64,000 nucleotides of DNA from Rhizobium johnstonii 3841 (GCF_000009265.1 NC_008380.1:4464501-4528500); one strand, 5' to 3'; shown: positions 45,364-53,988, numbered from the stretch's first letter. The notes: generated by a model not told the origin, from the letters alone. Translations and numbers: made by a program.

Positions 45364-45376
45364 AATTTAAAACGTT
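45364..45376. promoter_or_regulatory. LacI-type operator copy 1 (AATTTAAAACGTT)
   Basis: The 13-mer AATTTAAAACGTT lies 105 bases upstream of the binding-protein start codon. An identical copy is at 45485-45497. Its centre AACGTT (a dyad around CG) is characteristic of LacI-family operators. The 45260-45566 gap otherwise contains only AT-rich promoter sequence. Confidence 0.65.
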
Positions 45377-45484
45377 ATAAATCTTTGGTCGTCAAGCTCT
45401 TTCTCGACTCCCGAGAAAAATATGGTTATTTCGCTAAGCTGCTGAATATAATTCATATTTAATCCATGGCTAACAAAACGCTAA

Positions 45485-45497
45485 AATTTAAAACGTT
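45485..45497. promoter_or_regulatory. LacI-type operator copy 2 (AATTTAAAACGTT)
   Basis: This second exact copy, 121 bases from the first, continues as AAACGTTT and lies 70 bases before the regulator start codon. Two operators, one by each divergent gene, would allow DNA looping and coupled repression of regulator and transporter. Confidence 0.65.
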
Positions 45498-45566
45498 TCC
45501 ATTCGTCGATTGCGCGCCCGATTCATCGTGTTATGGTATCGGCAATTCCAGTATGGAAAGCCAAGG

Positions 45567-46619
45567 GTGACCGAACCGTCCCGGCCGCAACGCGGCGAAA
45601 ATCTCGATATCACGCATAAGCGCGGCAAGCCGACCTTGCGAACGATCGCCACGATCGCCGGCCTTGCGGTGACGACGGTGTCACGGGCGCTTTCCGATGC
45701 GCCGCAGATTTCGCTCGAGACCCGCCAACGGGTGCATCGCATCGCCCGCGAACTCGGCTATCTCCCTGACCGGGCCGCGCAGCGCCTGAAGACCGGCCGC
45801 ACCAACGTCATCGCCATCCTGCTCGATTCGCACGAGGAAGTGGTCGGTTTCAGCACCTCGATCATGTACGGCATCGCCAAGGCGCTGAAAGAGACCTCCT
45901 ACCATCTTGTCGTCGCCCCGAATTTCCTGTCGACGACCGATATCGAGGCAGCCGAATACATCATCCGCAACCACCTCGCCGACGGGCTGATCTTCACGCG
46001 CACCGAACCGCTCGATGCCCGCGTCCGCCTGCTGCTCGAAACCGGCTTTCCCTTCATCTGTCATGGCCGCACCGAATTTTCGACGCCGCACCCCTATGTC
46101 GACTACGACAATTTCACCTTTGCCTATGAGGCGACGCGCCGGCTGATCGCCAAGGGCCGCAAAAAGGTAATGGTGATCCTGCCGCCAAAACGGCTGACCT
46201 TCTGCCAGCATATCCTGCACGGCTTCATGACGGCGGTGCGGGAGGCCGGCATCGCCTATGAAATCCCCGAGGCAGTCGATCTCGATACACCGGCAGACGT
46301 GCTGCGCGACTTCATCCGCAGCCGCGCTGATGCCCCGGATGCTCCTGATGGCTTTATCTGCTCCGGCGAAGTTTCGGCGCTCGCCGTCATCAGCGGCATG
46401 AGCGATGCCGGCCGCATACTGGCGGTCGATTACGATATCGTCGCCAAGGAGACGTCCCACCTTCTCACCCAGCTGCAGCCGAAGGTCGACACGATCCACG
46501 AGGACCTGACGGCGGCCGGAGAGGATCTGGGACGCATGCTGTTGCAGCGTATCAACAATCCGGATGCCGAGGAGCTGCAGCTTCTGCTGCCGCCGCAGAT
46601 CAACTTTCCGGTCGGTTAG
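45567..46619 (+). CDS. LacI-family regulator of the glucose-type importer
   Basis: This 350-residue regulator has an N-terminal helix-turn-helix (TLRTIATIAGLAVTTVSRAL), the hinge AAQRLKTGRTN and a sugar-binding domain. The longest frame opens at TTG 45510, but that lies just beyond an operator copy and encodes a non-family extension. GTG at 45567, six bases after GGAAAG, fits the family length better and was chosen. It is divergent from the binding-protein gene of the CUT1 importer. The ligand is probably the imported sugar or its phosphate. Confidence 0.8.
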   Translation: MTEPSRPQRGENLDITHKRGKPTLRTIATIAGLAVTTVSRALSDAPQISLETRQRVHRIARELGYLPDRAAQRLKTGRTNVIAILLDSHEEVVGFSTSIMYGIAKALKETSYHLVVAPNFLSTTDIEAAEYIIRNHLADGLIFTRTEPLDARVRLLLETGFPFICHGRTEFSTPHPYVDYDNFTFAYEATRRLIAKGRKKVMVILPPKRLTFCQHILHGFMTAVREAGIAYEIPEAVDLDTPADVLRDFIRSRADAPDAPDGFICSGEVSALAVISGMSDAGRILAVDYDIVAKETSHLLTQLQPKVDTIHEDLTAAGEDLGRMLLQRINNPDAEELQLLLPPQINFPVG

Positions 46620-46798
46620 GCCACTCGGCTATGGGAGGCGTTAGCACCCCGAAGCCATGAAAACCGCCGTGAAATCAACGTCATCTCATCCCTTAATGAC
46701 GCTCACGCTTCAAAACTGTTTCCATGACGCGTGATTTGTCCTAGAAGCACCGCGCAATCCGGTCGCAGCCCACCCGGTCAAAACAAGGGATCCGACAT

Positions 46799-47509
46799 AT
46801 GAAAACCATCGTCGTCTGCTCCGGCGGACTGGACTCCGTTACGCTTGCCCACAAGGTAGCAGCGGAACAACAGCTTATCGGTCTCGTCTCCTTCGACTAT
46901 GGCCAACGGCATCGCAAGGAACTCGACTTCGCCGCCAGATGTGCCTCACGCCTCTCCGTTCCCCATCATATCATCGACATCGCCGGCATCGGCGGCCATC
47001 TCAGCGGATCGGCCCTGACCGACAATGTCGAGGTTCCGGACGGCCACTACGCCGAGGAGACAATGAAAGCCACCGTCGTGCCCAACCGCAATGCGATCAT
47101 GCTGGCAATCGCGTTCGGTTTGGCGGCCGCGCAAAAAGCAGATGCCGTTGCCGTCGCGGTGCATGGCGGCGACCACTTCATTTATCCGGACTGCCGGCCG
47201 GGCTTCATCGAGGCCTTCCAGCGCATGCAGAACGAAGCGCTGGAAGGTTATGCCAGCGTGAAACTGCTTGCACCCTATGTCGATGTTTCCAAAGCGGCGA
47301 TCGTGGTTGACGGCGAAAAACACGGCACGCCGTTTTCGGAGACCTGGTCCTGCTACAAAGGCGGCGAGCCTCACTGTGGGCGCTGCGGAACCTGCGTGGA
47401 ACGCCGTGAAGCTTTCCATCTTGCCGGCGTCCCCGATCCCACGGCGTACGAAGACCAGGATTTCTGGAAAGCGGCGATCTCGCGGTACTCGGCCACGGAG
47501 GTGCGTTGA
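46799..47509 (+). CDS. queC: 7-cyano-7-deazaguanine synthase
   Basis: QueC converts 7-carboxy-7-deazaguanine to preQ0 with ATP and ammonia, in queuosine biosynthesis. The 236-residue protein has the PP-loop SGGLDS (residues 8-13), DYGQRHRKEL, and the four-cysteine zinc site CYKGGEPHCGRCGTC near residues 185-200. It is the first of three genes queC-queD-queE, which overlap by one to four bases. Upstream 46620-46798 contains no gene; a small hairpin with an A-rich tail precedes the start. Confidence 0.93.
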   Translation: MKTIVVCSGGLDSVTLAHKVAAEQQLIGLVSFDYGQRHRKELDFAARCASRLSVPHHIIDIAGIGGHLSGSALTDNVEVPDGHYAEETMKATVVPNRNAIMLAIAFGLAAAQKADAVAVAVHGGDHFIYPDCRPGFIEAFQRMQNEALEGYASVKLLAPYVDVSKAAIVVDGEKHGTPFSETWSCYKGGEPHCGRCGTCVERREAFHLAGVPDPTAYEDQDFWKAAISRYSATEVR

Positions 47510-47865
47510 TGTACCGCATCACCAAGGAGTTTCATCTCTCCGCCTCCCATCAACTGGATCACCTGCCTGCCGACCATCAATGCGCTCGGCTTCACGGCCA
47601 CAACTACGTCGTCATCGTCGAACTGGCTGCGGAAAACCTGAATGATGATGGCTTCGTCCGTGACTATCACGACCTCTCGCCGCTCAAGCGCTATATCGAC
47701 GAGACTTTCGATCATCGTCACCTGAACGACGTCTTCGGCCATTCGAAAGTCACGTCGGAGTTCCTGGCAAGGCACTTTTACGACTGGTGCAAGCAGCGCT
47801 TTCCGGAGACATCGTCCGTTCGCGTCAGCGAGACGCCGAAAACCTGGGCGGAGTACAGGCCGTGA
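47509..47865 (+). CDS. queD: 6-carboxy-5,6,7,8-tetrahydropterin synthase
   Basis: QueD makes 6-carboxytetrahydropterin from 7,8-dihydroneopterin triphosphate. The 118-residue protein has the zinc histidines H14, H29 and H31 and the catalytic C25 in HQCARLHGHNY, plus FDHRHLND. The ATG at 47509 shares its first base with the queC stop codon (TGATG) and has an ACGGAGGTG site. The DPR/HGH pattern and C25 distinguish it from eukaryotic-type PTPS. Confidence 0.92.
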   Translation: MYRITKEFHLSASHQLDHLPADHQCARLHGHNYVVIVELAAENLNDDGFVRDYHDLSPLKRYIDETFDHRHLNDVFGHSKVTSEFLARHFYDWCKQRFPETSSVRVSETPKTWAEYRP

Positions 47866-48605
47866 GCGTCGGAACCATTCGCGTCAGCGAGATCTTTGGC
47901 CCGACCATACAGGGTGAAGGCGCCTTGATCGGGCTGCCGACGGTGTTCGTGAGGACAGGCGGCTGTGACTATCGGTGTTCCTGGTGCGACAGCCTTCACG
48001 CGGTCGAAAGCGCGTTCCGGGATCAATGGATTCCCATGTCCACTGAGGCGGTCTGGCATAAGGTCACGGAACTCTCAGGGGGAAAGCCACTGACGGTTTC
48101 CCTTTCCGGAGGCAATCCGGCGATACAGCCCCTAAGGCCGCTTATCGAGCTTGGCCATTCGCAAGGATATCGCTTTGCCCTGGAAACACAGGGAAGCGTG
48201 GCCCAGGCCTGGTTTCGCGATCTCGACACCCTGGTTATCAGCCCCAAACCGCCATCAAGCGGAATGCTGACGGATTGGGATCAGGTGGACAACTGCCTTC
48301 AACTGGCCGCCGGCGGACCGGAGGTCGCATTGAAGATTGTTGTCTTCGACGATGCCGACTACGAATTCGCCCAGCGCGCGGGTCAGCGCTATCCCCAAAT
48401 TCCCTTGTTCCTTCAGCCCGGCAACCATACGCCGCCACCGCCCGATGACCCCGATGATGATGACGATAACGCACGCATTGATATCGACGGCGTGATGGAT
48501 CGGATGCACTGGCTTGTCGAAAGGGTGACGGCCGACCAATGGTTTGAAGTCCGCGTACTGCCGCAATTGCACGTGCTGCTCTGGGGAAACAAGCGAGGCG
48601 TATGA
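47862..48605 (+). CDS. queE: 7-carboxy-7-deazaguanine synthase (radical SAM)
   Basis: QueE rearranges 6-carboxytetrahydropterin to 7-carboxy-7-deazaguanine using S-adenosylmethionine and a [4Fe-4S] cluster. The cluster cysteines are C35, C39 and C42 in CDYRCSWC; IFGPTIQGEG at the N-terminus is the family opening. The start is GTG 47862, whose bases overlap the queD stop (GTGA). The 247-residue protein carries an odd proline/aspartate stretch, PPPPDDPDDDDDN, at about residues 189-201. The operon thus covers the steps to preQ0; queF and tgt must lie elsewhere. Confidence 0.9.
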   Translation: MSVGTIRVSEIFGPTIQGEGALIGLPTVFVRTGGCDYRCSWCDSLHAVESAFRDQWIPMSTEAVWHKVTELSGGKPLTVSLSGGNPAIQPLRPLIELGHSQGYRFALETQGSVAQAWFRDLDTLVISPKPPSSGMLTDWDQVDNCLQLAAGGPEVALKIVVFDDADYEFAQRAGQRYPQIPLFLQPGNHTPPPPDDPDDDDDNARIDIDGVMDRMHWLVERVTADQWFEVRVLPQLHVLLWGNKRGV

Positions 48606-48623
48606 GCCTGCCTGCGTTGAAAA

Positions 48624-49847
48624 TCATGCAGCGACGCGCTCCGGAAAGGCGAAAACATCGACGGGCTCTCCAAGCCCGCGCAGCGGGAAGGTGCCGAGAC
48701 TATCCATGTCCTTCGCGCAGCCCGCCATTTCGACAAAGGCCCGCGACAAGAGCACCGGACGCTTGACCTCCTTGGTCAGGGTTTCCAGTCGCGAGGCGAC
48801 ATTGACCGCCGGGCCAATGACGGTGAAATCCAGCCGCCGGCGCGAGCCGATATTGCCGTACATGACGTCGCCGACATGCACCCCGACGCCGTAGCGCAGC
48901 GGTTCGCGTCCGTTGCCCGCATATTGCTGGTTCAATTGCGCCATCAACGCCTGCCCTTCGCGGATCGCCTGCAGCAGATCGAGGCAAGCCGTTTCCTTGG
49001 CTAACGGGAAGATCGCCAGCAATCCGTCACCCATGAACTTCAGGATCTCTCCGCCATGCCGCTCGATCGGATCTGACATGGCGTCGAAATAATCGTTGAG
49101 CAGATGGATGACATCGTCGCGCGGCCAGAGATCGGAGATCGCCGTAAAGTCGCGCAGGTCGCAGATCATGATTGCCGCCCCGACAGTCGCGCCGCTGCCG
49201 CGCGTCGTGACGCCCGACAGGATCTGTTCGCTCGCATGCGGTCCCACATAAGTCTGCAGCAGCGTACGCGCCATGATGTTCTTCAGCCGGATTTCGCTGA
49301 CGAGGGTCAATGCCGGCAGCAGGTCGCGCAGGAAATCGACATGCTCGCTCGTAAAACCGCCCGGCCGGCTGGTCGAAAATGTCACGACATGCCGTTTGCC
49401 GAAAGTATGCTCGAGCGGCCAGGCGATATACTCTGTGAGGCCGTCATCGCGCAGTTCCTGATAGAATGAATCCTCGTCGCCGTCGGCTGTGCCTTCCAGC
49501 TGTCTACGCACCTCCTCCGAACCCTGATGGATCGCGTTGACGGGGCTCTTCAGGAACTCCGGCGTATTTTCGACACCATAGGCGAAAGTGTTGATCTTCG
49601 CCTCTGCCAGGCCTTCCTTCCAGAGGATGCGGGCGCCGATCCATTGCGGATGGTTCGTCCTGAAATGCAATGTCACCCGCGCCACCGGCACGCCTGCCGC
49701 CAGCAGCTTCTCGCACATTTCCACCAGGATATTGTCGATGAACCGCTCGCCGCGCGTATCATTCACCAGCCAGTCGAGAATCCGTCTTCTGCGGATCGGC
49801 CAGACGCCTTCTTCCGCAATATCGGCCTTGTTCGAAAAGGATTGCAT
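48624..49847 (-). CDS. Class III adenylate/guanylate cyclase
   Basis: This 407-residue cyclase is a paralogue of the one at 25489-26706. The N-terminal ~200 residues form a sensor-like region without membrane segments. The catalytic domain shows metal aspartates in IMICDLRDFTAISD and KFMGDGLLAIF, and the base-selecting/transition-state segment RLDFTVIGPAVNVASR. All catalytic residues for cAMP formation are present. The ATG at 49847 is spaced well from GGGAG; a TTG at 49850 is too close. It converges with queE and has no obvious functional partner. Confidence 0.85.
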   Translation of the reverse strand: MQSFSNKADIAEEGVWPIRRRRILDWLVNDTRGERFIDNILVEMCEKLLAAGVPVARVTLHFRTNHPQWIGARILWKEGLAEAKINTFAYGVENTPEFLKSPVNAIHQGSEEVRRQLEGTADGDEDSFYQELRDDGLTEYIAWPLEHTFGKRHVVTFSTSRPGGFTSEHVDFLRDLLPALTLVSEIRLKNIMARTLLQTYVGPHASEQILSGVTTRGSGATVGAAIMICDLRDFTAISDLWPRDDVIHLLNDYFDAMSDPIERHGGEILKFMGDGLLAIFPLAKETACLDLLQAIREGQALMAQLNQQYAGNGREPLRYGVGVHVGDVMYGNIGSRRRLDFTVIGPAVNVASRLETLTKEVKRPVLLSRAFVEMAGCAKDMDSLGTFPLRGLGEPVDVFAFPERVAA

Positions 49848-49951
49848 CAAAAACTCCCGCTACGCCACATGATCGGCGAGTACCAAATTTAGTTTCCGCT
49901 GAATGTGGGCGATGGGAGAGCAAATGATAAGAGGCAGACGGCGATCAAGCC

Positions 49952-50926
49952 TCAGAAATCCCAATCCTCGTCTTCGGTCGCCACCGCCTTGCCGATCACA
50001 TAGGAGGAACCGGAGCCGGAGAAGAAGTCGTGGTTCTCGTCGGCATTCGGCGAAAGCGCCGACAGGATCGCCGGATTGACCTTGCAGGCTTCAGCCGGGA
50101 ACAGCGCCTCGTAGCCAAGGTTCATCAGCGCCTTGTTGGCATTGTAATGCAGGAATTTCTTGACATCCTCGGTCAGCCCGACGCCGTCATAGAGCGCTTC
50201 GGTATATTTCGCCTCGTTGTCATAGAGCTCGAGCAGCAGTTCGAAGGCGAAATCCTTGATCTCCTGCTTCCGCTCGTCGCCGAGGCGTTCCAGCCCGCGC
50301 TGGAACTTGTAGCCGATATAATAGCCGTGCACCGCCTCGTCGCGGATGATCAGCCGGACCATGTCGGCCGTGTTGGTCAGCTTGGCCCGGCTCGACCAGT
50401 ACATCGGCAGGTAGAAGCCGGAATAGAACAGGAAGCTTTCGAGAAAAACACTCGCAACCTTCTTCTTCAACGGATCGCCGGAGCGATACTGCTCCATGAT
50501 CAGCGCCGATTTCCGCTGCAAGAACTCGTTCTCCTCCGACCAGCGATAGGCATCATCGACATCGGGCGTCGAGCACAGCGTCGAGAAGATCGACGAATAG
50601 GAGCGCGCATGCACCGCTTCCATGAAGGAGACGTTGGAAAGCACCGCCTCCTCATGCGGCGTCGCCGCGTCCTCCATCAGCCGGATGGAACCGACGCCGT
50701 TCTGGATCGTGTCGAGCAGCGTCAATCCGGTGAAGACACGGATGGTCAGCTGCTGTTCGGCCGCCGTCAGCGTTGCCCAGGAGGGAATGTCGTTGGAAAG
50801 CGGCACCTTTTCCGGCAGCCAGAAATTGCCGGTGAGCCGGTTCCAGACTTCGAGATCCTTGTCGTCCTCGATGCGGTTCCAGTTGATGGCGCGCACGCGG
50901 CTGACCGGCTTCAATTGCATGTTCAT
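49952..50926 (-). CDS. nrdF: Class Ib ribonucleotide reductase, beta (radical) subunit
   Basis: NrdF holds the dimetal-tyrosyl radical that starts ribonucleotide reduction. The 324-residue protein has carboxylate/histidine ligands in FMEAVHARSYS and IRDEAVHGYYIG, and the C-terminus EDEDWDF that contacts NrdE. The first of the ATG-AAC-ATG pair at 50926 follows AGAGGG. It is the last gene of nrdHIEF, separated from nrdE by 235 bases filled with a palindromic repeat, unusual inside an operon. Confidence 0.93.
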   Translation of the reverse strand: MNMQLKPVSRVRAINWNRIEDDKDLEVWNRLTGNFWLPEKVPLSNDIPSWATLTAAEQQLTIRVFTGLTLLDTIQNGVGSIRLMEDAATPHEEAVLSNVSFMEAVHARSYSSIFSTLCSTPDVDDAYRWSEENEFLQRKSALIMEQYRSGDPLKKKVASVFLESFLFYSGFYLPMYWSSRAKLTNTADMVRLIIRDEAVHGYYIGYKFQRGLERLGDERKQEIKDFAFELLLELYDNEAKYTEALYDGVGLTEDVKKFLHYNANKALMNLGYEALFPAEACKVNPAILSALSPNADENHDFFSGSGSSYVIGKAVATEDEDWDF

Positions 50927-50958
50927 TGTGTTCCCTCTTGAGAAATGTGTCGGGATTT

Positions 50959-51136
50959 GCCCCTCATCCGCCTGCCGGCACCGTTGCCTGGGTCGAGCCA
51001 CTGGTCTCGACCCGTCCTTCGGACCCCCGCCAGCGGGGCGAAGGGGATATGCCGCACCCTTTTCCGTCTTTATTGCCGGTTCGTGTGGCAAGTCCCCTCT
51101 CCCCGTCAAAACGGGGAGAGGGTTAGGGTGAGGGGC
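50959..51136. repeat. Rhizobial mosaic palindromic element between nrdE and nrdF
   Basis: GCCCCTCA (50959-50966) and TGAGGGGC (51129-51136) are the outer inverted arms of this element. Inside are CCTCTCCCCGT...ACGGGGAGAGG and GCCAGCGGGGCGAAGGGG blocks related to the 29093-29211 repeat. The element interrupts the nrd operon and would fold strongly in the mRNA. Confidence 0.75.
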
Positions 51137-51161
51137 AGATGCTCCGGAGCGAAATATCAAA

Positions 51162-53366
51162 TCACAGCGTACAAGACACGCAGCCCTGCACCTCGGTGCC
51201 GGACAGCGCCATCTGGCGAAGGCGGATGTAGTAGATCGTCTTGATGCCCTTCTTCCAGGCATGGATCTGCGCCTTGTTGATGTCGCGCGTCGTCGCCGTG
51301 TCGCGGAAGAACAAGGTCAGCGACAGGCCTTGGTCGACATGCTGGGTCGCCGCCGCATAGGTGTCGATGATCTTCTCCGGCCCGATCTCGTAGGCATCCT
51401 GATAGTAATCGAGATTATCGTTGGTCATGAACGGCGCCGGATAATAGACGCGGCCGATCTTGCCTTCCTTGCGGATCTCGATCTTCGAGACGATCGGATG
51501 GATCGAGGAGGTCGAGTGGTTGATATAGGAGATCGAGCCTGTCGGCGGCACTGCCTGCAGGTTCTGGTTATAGAGGCCGGAGGCCATCACCAGTTTCTTC
51601 AGCGCCGCCCAGTCTTCCTGCGTCGGAATGTGGATGTCCGCGGTCTCGAACAGCGCCTTCACCTTCTCCGTCGCCGGCTCCCAGAGCCGGTCGGTATATT
51701 TGTCGAAATATTCGCCGGAGGCATATTTCGAGTTCTCGAAGCCCTTGAAGCTTGTGCCCCGTTCGACCGCCAGCAGGTTCGAGGCGCGGATCGCGTGATA
51801 GGTCACCGTATAGAAATAGATATTGGTGAAATCGACACCTTCCTCGGAGCCGTAGAAGATGCGTTCGCGGGCGAGGTAACCGTGCAGGTTCATCTGGCCG
51901 AGACCGATCGCATGGCTCTCGTCATTGCCCTTCTCGATCGAAGGAACCGAGGAGATGTGGCTCATGTCGGATACGGCCGTCAACGCCCGGATCGAGGTCT
52001 CGATCGTCTTGCCGAAATCGGCCGAATCCATTGCCGCGGCGATATTCAGCGAGCCGAGATTGCAGGAAATGTCCTTGCCCAGATGTTTGTAGGAGAGGTC
52101 GTCATGATATTCGCTGGCCTCGCTCACCTGCAGGATTTCCGAGCATAGATTGCTCATCGAAATGCGCCCGGCGATCGGGTTCGCCCGGTTCACCGTGTCC
52201 TCGAACATGATGTAGGGGTAACCGCTCTCGAACTGGATTTCGGCAAGCACCTGGAAGAATTCGCGCGCCTTGATCTTCTTCTTGGAGATGCGGGCATCAT
52301 CAGCCATCTCGCGGTACTTTTCCGTCACCGAAATCTCGGTGAAGGGTACGCCATAGACGCGCTCCACGTCATAGGGCGAGAACAGGTACATATCCTCGTT
52401 GTTCTTGGCGAGTTCGAAGGTGATATCGGGCACGACGACGCCGAGCGACAGCGTCTTGATGCGGATCTTCTCGTCGGCATTTTCGCGCTTGGTGTCGAGG
52501 AAGCGCATGATGTCGGGGTGGTGGGCGTTGAGATAGACGGCACCCGCCCCCTGCCGCGCGCCGAGCTGGTTGGCATAGGAGAAACTGTCTTCGAGCAGCT
52601 TCATGACAGGGATGATGCCCGAGGACTGGTTCTCGATATGCTTGATCGGCGCGCCCGCCTCGCGGATATTCGTCAGCGACAGCGCCACGCCGCCGCCGCG
52701 CTTTGACAGTTGCAGCGCGGAATTGATCGACCGGCCGATCGATTCCATATTGTCCTCGACACGCAGCAGGAAGCAGGAAACCAGTTCGCCGCGCTGCTTC
52801 TTGCCGGCATTGAGGAAGGTCGGCGTCGCCGGCTGGAAGCGGCCGGAAATGATCTCTTCGACCATGTCGCGGGCAAGGGCCTCGTCGCCGCGCGCCAAGG
52901 CCAGCGCCACCATGCAGATGCGGTCCTCATAGCGCTCGAGATAGCGCTTTCCGTCGAAGGTCTTCAGCGTATAGCTGGTGTAGTATTTGAAGGCGCCGAG
53001 AAAGGTCGGGAAACGGAATTTCTTGGCATAGGCCTGGTCGAACAGATCCCGCACGAAATTGAAGGAGTACTGGTCGAGAACCTCCTGCTCGCAATAGCCC
53101 TCGGTCACGAGGTAATCGAGCTTTTCCCGGAGATTGTGAAAGAACACCGTGTTCTGGTTCACATGCTGCAGGAAATATTGCTTGGCCGCCATTCGATCCT
53201 TGTCGAGCTGGATCCGCCCTTGATCATCATAGAGGTTCAGCATCGCATTCAGCGCGTGATAGTCGAGCGTTTCCGCCGCTTTCAAAGGGCGTTCGCCAGC
53301 GGGATGAGCAAGAGTGTTATGCGGTTTTGCGCCCGAATCCCGCGTCAGAGGTGTTCCCGTGTCCAA
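51162..53366 (-). CDS. nrdE: Class Ib ribonucleotide reductase, alpha (catalytic) subunit
   Basis: NrdE reduces ribonucleoside diphosphates. The roughly 734-residue protein has the catalytic segments NLCSEIL, GSLNIAA and GLGQMNLHGYL, the PPTGSISYINHSTSSIHP phosphate loop, and the C-terminal redox cysteines GCVSC. The exact start is uncertain: no ATG lies at a sensible position, and TTG 53366 (overlapping the nrdI end by 22 bases) yields LDTGTPLTRDSG, a plausible N-terminus. A later TTG near 53280 is possible. Upstream residues read into nrdI in another frame and are not real. Confidence 0.9.
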   Translation of the reverse strand: MDTGTPLTRDSGAKPHNTLAHPAGERPLKAAETLDYHALNAMLNLYDDQGRIQLDKDRMAAKQYFLQHVNQNTVFFHNLREKLDYLVTEGYCEQEVLDQYSFNFVRDLFDQAYAKKFRFPTFLGAFKYYTSYTLKTFDGKRYLERYEDRICMVALALARGDEALARDMVEEIISGRFQPATPTFLNAGKKQRGELVSCFLLRVEDNMESIGRSINSALQLSKRGGGVALSLTNIREAGAPIKHIENQSSGIIPVMKLLEDSFSYANQLGARQGAGAVYLNAHHPDIMRFLDTKRENADEKIRIKTLSLGVVVPDITFELAKNNEDMYLFSPYDVERVYGVPFTEISVTEKYREMADDARISKKKIKAREFFQVLAEIQFESGYPYIMFEDTVNRANPIAGRISMSNLCSEILQVSEASEYHDDLSYKHLGKDISCNLGSLNIAAAMDSADFGKTIETSIRALTAVSDMSHISSVPSIEKGNDESHAIGLGQMNLHGYLARERIFYGSEEGVDFTNIYFYTVTYHAIRASNLLAVERGTSFKGFENSKYASGEYFDKYTDRLWEPATEKVKALFETADIHIPTQEDWAALKKLVMASGLYNQNLQAVPPTGSISYINHSTSSIHPIVSKIEIRKEGKIGRVYYPAPFMTNDNLDYYQDAYEIGPEKIIDTYAAATQHVDQGLSLTLFFRDTATTRDINKAQIHAWKKGIKTIYYIRLRQMALSGTEVQGCVSCTL

Positions 53367-53752
53367 AACCGTTCCATCCCGTGTTTGACGTTGGCGACAT
53401 CCGCTTCCGTGCCCAGCAGCTCGAACCTGTAAAGGTAAGGCACCTGGCATTTCTGCGAGACCACATCGCCGGCGAGCCCGTATGTCTCGCCAAAATTGCT
53501 GTTGCCCGCGGCAATCACGCCGCGGATGTGTCCTCGGTTTTCCGCATCGTTGAGGAAACGGATCACCTGCTTGGGAACGGCACCCTTGCCGCCGTCGCCA
53601 CTATAGGTCGGCACGATCAGCACGAAGGGTTCGCGGATATGGAACGCGCCTGCTGCGCCACTTGGCGGAATGCGCGCCGCGCGCAGTCCGAGCTTGGCGA
53701 CGAACCGATGGGTGTTCTCGGACCGGCTGGAATAATAGACGATCAAACCCAT
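53345..53752 (-). CDS. nrdI: NrdI flavodoxin-like activator
   Basis: NrdI is a small FMN protein that supplies oxidant for assembling the dimanganese-tyrosyl cofactor of NrdF. The 135-residue protein has the flavin-binding loop YYSSRSENTHRFV and the family segment VIAAGNSNFGETYG. It begins after GAGGAAAAGCG, 14 bases downstream of nrdH, and overlaps the probable nrdE start. Its presence shows that the reductase is class Ib. Confidence 0.92.
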   Translation of the reverse strand: MGLIVYYSSRSENTHRFVAKLGLRAARIPPSGAAGAFHIREPFVLIVPTYSGDGGKGAVPKQVIRFLNDAENRGHIRGVIAAGNSNFGETYGLAGDVVSQKCQVPYLYRFELLGTEADVANVKHGMERFWTREHL

Positions 53753-53766
53753 CGCTTTTCCTCAGG

Positions 53767-53988
53767 TCAGGAGAGCGCGCTGATCATGTCGGGACGGAAG
53801 CCCGCCCAATGCTGCTCGCCGGCGATGACGACAGGCGCCTGCATGTAGCCGAGGCTGCGGACGCGATCGAGCGCTTCGGCATCCTGCGAGATATCGACGA
53901 TGTCATAATCGACAGCCAGGCGGTCGAGGGCACGGTAGGTGGCGGTGCACTGGACGCAGGCAGGCTTGCTGTAGACGGTAATGGTCAT
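53767..53988 (-). CDS. nrdH: Glutaredoxin-like NrdH redoxin
   Basis: NrdH is the electron donor of class Ib reductases. The 73-residue protein has the redox motif CVQC in VYSKPACVQCTAT and the C-terminal GEQHWAGFRPDMI, which is diagnostic for NrdH rather than general glutaredoxin. The start ATG at 53988 follows CGAGGAATATC; a longer frame to 54060 is in the leader. It opens the nrdHIEF operon about 300 bases downstream of a cobalamin riboswitch. Confidence 0.92.
   Translation of the reverse strand: MTITVYSKPACVQCTATYRALDRLAVDYDIVDISQDAEALDRVRSLGYMQAPVVIAGEQHWAGFRPDMISALS

Noticed and set aside
45510..45566. 19-residue N-terminal extension of the LacI regulator from TTG 45510
   Set aside because: It begins beside an operator copy, lacks family similarity and a ribosome site; GTG 45567 is better.
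53367..53450. 28-residue N-terminal extension of NrdE
   Set aside because: It lies inside nrdI in another frame and has no NrdE similarity; a TTG at 53366 is a better start.
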